Assembly (NCBI GenBank): GCA_035535055.1
Contig: DATLQT010000091.1
Location: 1-19,686, forward strand
Length of the DNA: 19,686 bases
Direction: 5' to 3'
Source: UBA6019 sp035535055
GTDB lineage: Bacteria; Chloroflexota; Dormibacteria; Dormibacterales; Dormibacteraceae
This document shows, piece by piece, positions 15,214 through 19,686 of the stretch (positions are counted from its first letter, which is position 1; the number at the start of each line of letters is the position of its first letter). The notes beneath the pieces were generated by a model that saw only the letters and a list, made by a program, of their open reading frames with translations, did no database searches and was not told the DNA's origin. The translations under genes were made by a program, and so were the position numbers.

Positions 15214-15220
15214 AAGGGGG
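15214..15220 (+). promoter_or_regulatory. Strong ribosome-binding site of the APC permease
   Basis: AAGGGGG seven bases before the ATG at 15228, in the short gap after the aldonolactone oxidase gene. It is identical in sequence and spacing to the site before the odd GTA start of the xdhC gene. Confidence 0.75.
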
Positions 15221-15227
15221 TAACCAG

Positions 15228-16727
15228 ATGGCGGACAACTCAGCGCTCTCGGACGACTGGATCAACCAGTCGTTCGGGTACAAGCAGGAACTGCGAAGGG
15301 CGCTCAAGCTCTTCTCGCTCTACGCGGTCTCCTTCTCCATCATCTCGATCACCACCGGCCTCTCACTCAACTACGGGGCCGCTATCGGGGCCATGGGGCC
15401 CGCCTCGATCTGGCTCTGGATCGTCGCGTCGCTCGGCCAGATGCTGATCGCATTGGTGGTGGCGGAGCTCGGCACCCGGATCCCGCTCGCCGGCTACTCC
15501 TACCAGTGGGGCGCCCGCCTCGTGAACTCCGCCTACGGCTGGTTCACCGGCTTCATCGGGCTCGCCTACCTGTCGGTCGGCGCGGCCGCGATCAACTTCC
15601 TCGTCGTCGCCCCCTTCGTCGCAACGCTCTTCCAGCCGATCCTCAACATCAAGAACCCCAGTGATCCAACCGTCGACCTGGTGATCACGCTGATCATCTT
15701 CACCGTCAACCTGGCGATCAACATCGTCTCCATCGCCCTGGCGGCGAGGATCAACAACATCGCTGTCTTCACCGAGATCATCGGCATGGTCGGCTTCGCG
15801 ATCGCGGTCTTCATCGCCTGGGCCATTCATCCCAACCACGGCCTCGACTTCCTCGGCAGCACGGGCAGTGCTTCCAACGGGGGCGCCATCCTCGCCGCCA
15901 TCCCGGTCGCAGGCCTGATGGGCATCTTCACCATCGTCGGCTTCGAGCTCGCCGCCGACCTCGGCGAGGAGGCGATCGGCGCCCGCATCACCGTGCCGAA
16001 AGCCGTGCTGTGGTCCGTCGCCAGCTCGGCCATTCTCGGCATGATCGCGCTGGTCGGATTCACCATCGGCATCACCGACGTCGCCAAGACGGCGGCCTCC
16101 AGCACCCCTCTGGTTGACATCGTCGGCCACTGGCTGGGCTCGGCGATGGCGGCCGTCTTCCTGGTCATCGTGATCTTCTCGATCTTCGCCCTCGACGTGG
16201 TCGGCCTCGCCGCGACCGGGCGGCTGATCTTCGCCATGTCGCGCGACAATATCCTGCCCGGTTCGGCCTACCTGCGGCACGTCAACCCGCAGACGCAGAC
16301 ACCGATCCGGGCCCTCGTCACCGCCTCGCTGCTGGGCCTGGTCTTCACCGTCTGGGGCTACTTCGTCGAGACCACCGGCACCGCCAAGGACGCCTTCTTC
16401 GCGCTGGTCACGGCGACCGCGACGCTGCCCTTCCTGGTCTATTTCCTGACCGTCCTCGCCTACGTCATGCGGCGGCACCGGATGGACAAGCTCCCCGAGG
16501 CCTTCGACCTCGGTGCCTGGGCCGGCCCGGTCATGTATGCCGCGCTGGCCTGGACGATCATCGCGCTCGGCGTGCTGATGATCCCGAAGGTCTACTGGCT
16601 GGCGGACCTCATCGTGGTGGTGGTCCTGGTCCTGGCGGGACTCTGGTACTTCGCCGTGCTGCGCGGGCGCCTCGCGCGCGGCGAGGCGGGGGTGACCCAG
16701 CTCCCGGTCGAGGAGAGGACGGGCTAG
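15228..16727 (+). CDS. APC-superfamily amino acid/amine permease
   Basis: A 499-residue inner-membrane transporter with about 12 hydrophobic helices. Family marks are the helix-1 break ITTGLSLNYGAAIGAMGP, the ELGTRIPLAGYSYQW segment (helix 3), GFELAADLGEEAIGARITVPKAV (helix 6 and the following loop) and ATGRLIFAMSRDNILPGSAYLRHVNPQTQTP (the helix 8-9 loop). The GFE-x5-EE pattern is that of amino acid/GABA/ethanolamine-type APC carriers. It probably imports an amino acid or amine with a cation. The placement after a D-amino-acid-type PLP enzyme and a lactone oxidase makes a D-hydroxy-amino acid or related substrate worth considering, but this is inference. It ends with a short hydrophilic tail, and 52-64 non-coding bases separate it from the next gene. 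Confidence 0.93.
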   Translation: MADNSALSDDWINQSFGYKQELRRALKLFSLYAVSFSIISITTGLSLNYGAAIGAMGPASIWLWIVASLGQMLIALVVAELGTRIPLAGYSYQWGARLVNSAYGWFTGFIGLAYLSVGAAAINFLVVAPFVATLFQPILNIKNPSDPTVDLVITLIIFTVNLAINIVSIALAARINNIAVFTEIIGMVGFAIAVFIAWAIHPNHGLDFLGSTGSASNGGAILAAIPVAGLMGIFTIVGFELAADLGEEAIGARITVPKAVLWSVASSAILGMIALVGFTIGITDVAKTAASSTPLVDIVGHWLGSAMAAVFLVIVIFSIFALDVVGLAATGRLIFAMSRDNILPGSAYLRHVNPQTQTPIRALVTASLLGLVFTVWGYFVETTGTAKDAFFALVTATATLPFLVYFLTVLAYVMRRHRMDKLPEAFDLGAWAGPVMYAALAWTIIALGVLMIPKVYWLADLIVVVVLVLAGLWYFAVLRGRLARGEAGVTQLPVEERTG

Positions 16728-16775
16728 CCGGGACCCAGCCCGGCGGACGCGGGGAGGCCCGAGCTCCGTATCTCG

Positions 16776-16781
16776 TATCGT
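16776..16781 (+). promoter_or_regulatory. Possible -10 element of a leaderless transcript
   Basis: TATCGT (TANNNT) lies ten bases before the ATG at 16792. No Shine-Dalgarno precedes that ATG. If real, transcription would begin near the start codon, and the upstream in-frame GTG at 16780 would not be used. Confidence 0.25.
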
Positions 16782-16791
16782 GGTCATCTGT

Positions 16792-17619
16792 ATGAGATTG
16801 CTCACCTTTCGGACTGACGGCGGAACCCGGGCCGGACGTGTCGACGGCGACCAGGTGATTGAATTGGAGGACGCCGACGTCGGGGCGCTGCTTGCCCGCG
16901 GCGAGGCGGGCCTGGCGGCGGCCCGGAGCGCCACCGGGTCCACCCGCCCGCTTGCCGGGCTCGACCTCGCCCCGGTCATCGTCGATCCGCCCAAGATCAT
17001 CTGCGTCGGACAGAACTACCTGGCCCACATCCGGGAGCAGAACGCCAAGGTTCCCGAATACCCGACGCTCTTCAACAAGTTCCGGCGGACGCTGATCGGG
17101 CCCAACGACGAGATCGTGCTGCCGCGGGTCTCGGAGAACGTCGACTGGGAGGTCGAGCTGGTGATCGTGATCGGCCGGACCGCGCGACACGTCAGCGGCG
17201 CGGCCGCGGAGGACGCGATCTTCGGCTACACGGTCATGAACGACACTTCGATCCGTGACTACCAGTTCCGGACAACCCAATGGATGCAAGGCAAGGCTTT
17301 CGAGGCCAGCACGCCGCTGGGCCCGGTCGTCGTGAGCAGGGACGAGCTCGACCCCTCTGACCTGCGGCTCTGGACCGAGGTCGAAGGCGTGGTGATGCAG
17401 GACAGCACCACCGCGGACCTGGTTTTCAAGCCGGCCGAGCTGGTCGCCTACTGCAGCGAGATCATCACCCTCGAACCTGGCGACGTGATCGCAACCGGCA
17501 CGCCATCGGGGGTGGGCCAGTGGCGCAACCCGCCCCTCTTCCTGCAGCCGGGCCAGACCATCCGCTGCTCGGTCGAGGGCATCGGAGCTTTGACCAACCG
17601 AGCCGTCAAAGAGGCCTAA
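16792..17619 (+). CDS. Fumarylacetoacetate hydrolase (FAH) family protein
   Basis: A 275-residue FAH-fold enzyme. The short N-terminal domain starts MRLLTFRTDGGTRAGRVDGD. The core has ICVGQNYLAHIREQN, DWEVELVIVIG with Glu120 and Glu122, and MNDTSIRD with Asp151; together these are the divalent-metal ligands of the family. The distal motif DVIATGTPSGVG is also present. Members hydrolyse or isomerise diketo acids such as fumarylpyruvate, acylpyruvates or homoprotocatechuate products. A fumarylpyruvate-type role would fit a gentisate route if the convergent aryl-CoA hydroxylase is a salicylyl-CoA 5-hydroxylase, but this is inference. I chose the ATG at 16792 because it matches the family N-terminus; a GTG at 16780 would add four residues. 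Its TAA overlaps the stop of the convergent gene (CTAA). Confidence 0.88.
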   Translation: MRLLTFRTDGGTRAGRVDGDQVIELEDADVGALLARGEAGLAAARSATGSTRPLAGLDLAPVIVDPPKIICVGQNYLAHIREQNAKVPEYPTLFNKFRRTLIGPNDEIVLPRVSENVDWEVELVIVIGRTARHVSGAAAEDAIFGYTVMNDTSIRDYQFRTTQWMQGKAFEASTPLGPVVVSRDELDPSDLRLWTEVEGVVMQDSTTADLVFKPAELVAYCSEIITLEPGDVIATGTPSGVGQWRNPPLFLQPGQTIRCSVEGIGALTNRAVKEA

Positions 17620-19391
17620 AGCGGGCGGTCGGCGACGACCAGGTCGGTCCGGCCGGCGAGCAGCACGTTGAGCGCGTCGTCGGACGTCAGGATGCCGCCG
17701 GCGACGGCGGTGCGCACATGGGCCTCGTTGCGGACCCGGTCGCTGAACTGGGCGTTGAAGCAGCGCCCGTACCAGGGGATCGAGGCTCGAGAGAGATGAC
17801 CGCTCTCGACCAGCACGACGTCGACGCCGGCCTCCTTCAGGCGTTTCGCGAGCACGACCGCGTCGTCGTCGGTGAATCCGCCCGGCAGCCAGTCGGTGGC
17901 CGAGACCTGCACCCAGAGCTCGGACCTGGAGGCGCCACGAACCGCGGCCACCACCTCGAGGGGGAACGCCATCCGGTTCTCGAGGCTGCCACCGTGCTCG
18001 TCCTCGCGGTGGTTGGTGAGTGGCGAGAGGAAGGCGTGGAAGAGGCCTCCCCGGCCGAGGATGACGAGAAGCCCCCGGTCCAACGGGGCCTCGGCGGCGG
18101 ACGCCGAGAGCCCAGCCACCACTCTCTGCATCTGAGTGCGGTCGATGGCGGACGGCTCGGCAAAGGGCTGCTCCAGCCAGAGAAAGCGGCCCAGGTCGGA
18201 GCGGGTAAGGACGCGGTGGGCCAGGGGTCCCAGCTCCGGCGCGACCACCCGCTCAACCTCGGCCACGAAGCCCGGGTCGCGCTCCTTCAGCTGCCCGTAA
18301 TCGAAGTTGCCGCGGGTCAGGAAGTGGAAGCTGAAGCGCTCGGGAGTGAAGTCCCAGTAGTGCCGGAACTGCTCGTACCAGCGAAGGCTCGGGCGCGAGG
18401 CCCGCTGGATCGCCTCCACCCGCGGCCGCCGCTCAGCCTCGTAGGCGGCGAAGGTCGCCGGGAGGTCCGCGGGGTTCTGCTGGAGTGCGAAGGCGAGTGC
18501 GATCGCGTCCTCCATCGCCATCTTGGTGCCGGAGCCGACAGAGAAGTGCGCCGTGTGGGCAGCGTCGCCCATCAGGACCAGGTTGCGGTGGTGCCAGACG
18601 CGGTTGCGGAGCGTGCGAAAGGGCGCCCACTTGGAGTTGTCGGCCAGGAGCGGGTGGCCGTCCAGGTGGCCGGCATAGAGTTTCTCGAAATACTGGAGGC
18701 CGAACAGGTCGCTCTGGCCCGGCGCCTGCGCCGCGCGGTTCGACTCCTCGAGTCCCGCCCGCCGCCAGCTCTCCGGGTCGGTCTCCACGATGAAGGTGCT
18801 GAGGCCCTCCTCATAGGGATAGATGTGCGCGCAAAAACGGCCGGCATCGTTCTGTTCGAAGAGGAAGGTGAAGGACGGAAAGCGCAGAGCCGCGCCGTAC
18901 CAGGCGAAGACCGTGCGGCCGGCCTCGACGCTCGGTTGGAATTGGTCCGCCCAGTGGTTGCGAAAGATGCTGTTGACACCGTCGCCCGCGGCCACGAGGT
19001 CGTTGTCCTCGAGCAGTTCGGAGGGATTTTTGAGCTCGGCCTGGAAGCGCAGATCGACGCCCTCCTTGGCCGCGCCGCGCTGCAGGATGTCGAGCAGCCG
19101 CTTGCGGCTGATCGCCCAAAAGCCGATGCCGCCGCAGCCGAGGACCCGGCCGTGGATGCGGACCTCGATCGGGTCCCAGGCATAGGCGGCCGCAAGGATC
19201 TCCGCGTGCGTCCGGGCGTCCTGCTCCCTCAGGTAGTTCATGGTCTTCTCGCTGAAGACGACCCCGAACCCGAAGGTGTCGTCGGGCCGGTTGCGCTCGT
19301 AGACGGTGACATCGTGGCGGGGATCGCCGCGCTTGGCCAGCATCGCGAAGTAGAGGCCGGACGGGCCTCCTCCGGCGACCGCGATCTTCAC
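17616..19391 (-). CDS. Salicylyl-CoA 5-hydroxylase/2-aminobenzoyl-CoA monooxygenase-like flavoprotein with truncated OYE-like domain
   Basis: This 591-residue protein has an intact N-terminal FAD monooxygenase domain (about 1-380). Its marks are GGGPSG (7-12), the DG motif GDGVNSIFR (136-144) and GDAAHTAHFSVGSGTKMAME (275-294), which is the form seen in salicylyl-CoA and 2-aminobenzoyl-CoA hydroxylases. These add OH to an aromatic CoA ester with NAD(P)H and O2. Family members are usually near 750-790 residues with a full Old Yellow Enzyme-like barrel behind. Here only its C-terminal half is recognisable (about 410-591: FLSPLTNHREDEHGGSLENRM, YGRCFNAQFSDRVRNEA). The N-terminal half-barrel is absent, and where an HxxHGYLL-type active-site string is expected the sequence reads LGRGGLFHAF. 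The end (VVADRPL) is also short. GTG start; a TANNNT element lies six bases upstream. Confidence 0.88.
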   Translation of the reverse strand: MKIAVAGGGPSGLYFAMLAKRGDPRHDVTVYERNRPDDTFGFGVVFSEKTMNYLREQDARTHAEILAAAYAWDPIEVRIHGRVLGCGGIGFWAISRKRLLDILQRGAAKEGVDLRFQAELKNPSELLEDNDLVAAGDGVNSIFRNHWADQFQPSVEAGRTVFAWYGAALRFPSFTFLFEQNDAGRFCAHIYPYEEGLSTFIVETDPESWRRAGLEESNRAAQAPGQSDLFGLQYFEKLYAGHLDGHPLLADNSKWAPFRTLRNRVWHHRNLVLMGDAAHTAHFSVGSGTKMAMEDAIALAFALQQNPADLPATFAAYEAERRPRVEAIQRASRPSLRWYEQFRHYWDFTPERFSFHFLTRGNFDYGQLKERDPGFVAEVERVVAPELGPLAHRVLTRSDLGRFLWLEQPFAEPSAIDRTQMQRVVAGLSASAAEAPLDRGLLVILGRGGLFHAFLSPLTNHREDEHGGSLENRMAFPLEVVAAVRGASRSELWVQVSATDWLPGGFTDDDAVVLAKRLKEAGVDVVLVESGHLSRASIPWYGRCFNAQFSDRVRNEAHVRTAVAGGILTSDDALNVLLAGRTDLVVADRPL

Positions 19392-19397
19392 GTCAGA

Positions 19398-19403
19398 AAG
19401 ATA
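19398..19403 (-). promoter_or_regulatory. Possible -10 element of a leaderless transcript for the aryl-CoA hydroxylase
   Basis: TATCTT (TANNNT) on the minus strand, six bases before the GTG at 19391, and just downstream of a terminator-like hairpin. No Shine-Dalgarno is present. This is the best placed of the three such elements in the window. Confidence 0.35.
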
Positions 19404-19405
19404 GA

Positions 19406-19428
19406 AGGCCGGGGCAATTGCCCGGCCT
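19406..19428 (-). terminator. Hairpin terminator after the GH25-like gene
   Basis: AGGCCGGG (19406-19413) pairs with CCCGGCCT (19421-19428) around a seven-base loop containing CAATTG, an 8-bp GC-rich stem. On the minus strand it lies 22 bases after the stop of the right-edge gene and is followed by the pyrimidine-rich run TTCTATCTTTCTG. That matches an intrinsic terminator separating that gene from the aryl-CoA hydroxylase gene. Confidence 0.55.
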
Positions 19429-19450
19429 ACTGCTCATTTCCCGAAGGTGG

Positions 19451-19686
19451 TCAGCAGCCGACGTCCTGGTCGAGGTTGAGGTCGAGATTCAGGTACTGGA
19501 TGGCCCAGACCTGGCCGCCGGGCCAGAGAGATGCTACGCAGGAGACGCCGTCGTTGAGAGCGGTCGCGCCCGCAACCCAGTTCGGCACCTGCGGCGGCGC
19601 GAAAGAGCCGGCGATCTCGCCCCACATGTAAGAGGTGGAATAGACACCGACGCCACGGGGGTGGTTCATCGTGGACTGGACGTAGT
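19451..19686 (-). CDS. C-terminal fragment of a GH25-like/secreted glycosidase-fold protein, 5' truncated
   Basis: The frame is open from the right window edge and ends with TGA. The visible 77 or so residues read as a C-terminal part of a barrel: VGVYSTSYMWGEIAGSF, VPNWVAGATAL, then Cys, GGQVWAIQYLNLDLNLDQDVGC. A strand ending VGVYS, a W-x-A segment and a final Q-Y with acidic residues and Cys are the layout of GH25-like and related DUF1906-type domains in actinobacterial secreted proteins. A paired Cys (SCVAS and the terminal GC) would fit a disulfide in an exported protein. The assignment rests on pattern memory of a partial sequence and could be wrong at family level. It is followed by a hairpin terminator. 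Confidence 0.55.
   Translation of the reverse strand, partial: YVQSTMNHPRGVGVYSTSYMWGEIAGSFAPPQVPNWVAGATALNDGVSCVASLWPGGQVWAIQYLNLDLNLDQDVGC

Noticed and set aside
15363..17000. A 545-codon minus-strand open frame opposite the permease
   Set aside because: Highly acidic and His/Asp-rich repetitive translation, the mirror of hydrophobic codons in the permease; no domain recognisable.
17837..18256. A frameshift as explanation of the short OYE-like domain
   Set aside because: I read the other two frames across 18110-18020 for the missing active-site string and found Ser/Arg/Pro-rich nonsense in both; homology resumes in the same frame, so an in-frame deletion plus divergence fits better.
17520..19631. 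A 703-codon plus-strand open frame opposite the aryl-CoA hydroxylase
   Set aside because: Antisense shadow of a conserved flavoprotein; its translation has no recognisable motif and spans a terminator and parts of two other genes.

Overview
This is a GC-rich, densely coded bacterial window with no RNA genes, insertion sequences, CRISPR arrays or prophage genes that I can see. GTG and TTG starts are common, and 4-base start/stop overlaps are frequent. With a form I-type aerobic CO dehydrogenase, a Gly/Ala-rich MacAB-like exporter and several aryl-CoA/flavin enzymes, it looks like a soil bacterium of the Actinomycetota/Chloroflexota/Dormibacterota kind. That placement is an inference from gene content and composition only.

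Layout. (1) 1-3546, plus strand: 3' part of a MacA-like membrane-fusion protein, a split MacB (ATPase, then FtsX-type permease), a DUF5666-like anchored protein and a 61-residue membrane protein. (2) 3543-4343, minus: a PaaG-type enoyl-CoA hydratase/isomerase. Only 11 bases separate it from a divergent, overlapping plus-strand operon (4355-7120): RidA-like protein, PaaK-like CoA ligase, a 65-residue unknown and a luciferase-like flavin oxidoreductase. (3) 12330-7093, minus: coxM-coxS-coxL, then an XdhC/CoxF-like protein fused to a YHS domain and a MocA-like cytidylyltransferase, forming an aerobic Mo/Cu CO dehydrogenase operon. (4) 12331-12590: the only sizeable non-coding gap, with a candidate coxM promoter and a perfect GC hairpin. 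(5) 12591-17619, plus: DUF5658 membrane protein, D-threonine aldolase/D-serine dehydratase-like enzyme, aldonolactone oxidase-like flavoprotein, APC permease and fumarylacetoacetate-hydrolase-family enzyme. (6) 19391-17616, minus: a salicylyl-CoA 5-hydroxylase-like flavoprotein whose C-terminal Old Yellow Enzyme domain has collapsed. (7) Right edge, minus: C-terminal end of a probable GH25-like/cell-wall protein followed by a hairpin terminator.

Function. The cox operon would make CO dehydrogenase for energy from trace CO; XdhC and MocA fit maturation of its molybdopterin-cytosine-dinucleotide cofactor. The two flanking sets of CoA-ester and ring-oxidation enzymes suggest hybrid (CoA-dependent, oxygen-dependent) aromatic or cyclic acid catabolism, but no substrate can be named from sequence.

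Most worth a second look: the collapsed OYE domain, the RidA-PaaK-65aa-LLM operon, the CoxL motif with Phe in place of Tyr, the XdhC gene whose well-placed ribosome-binding site is followed by GTA instead of GTG, and possible leaderless promoters.
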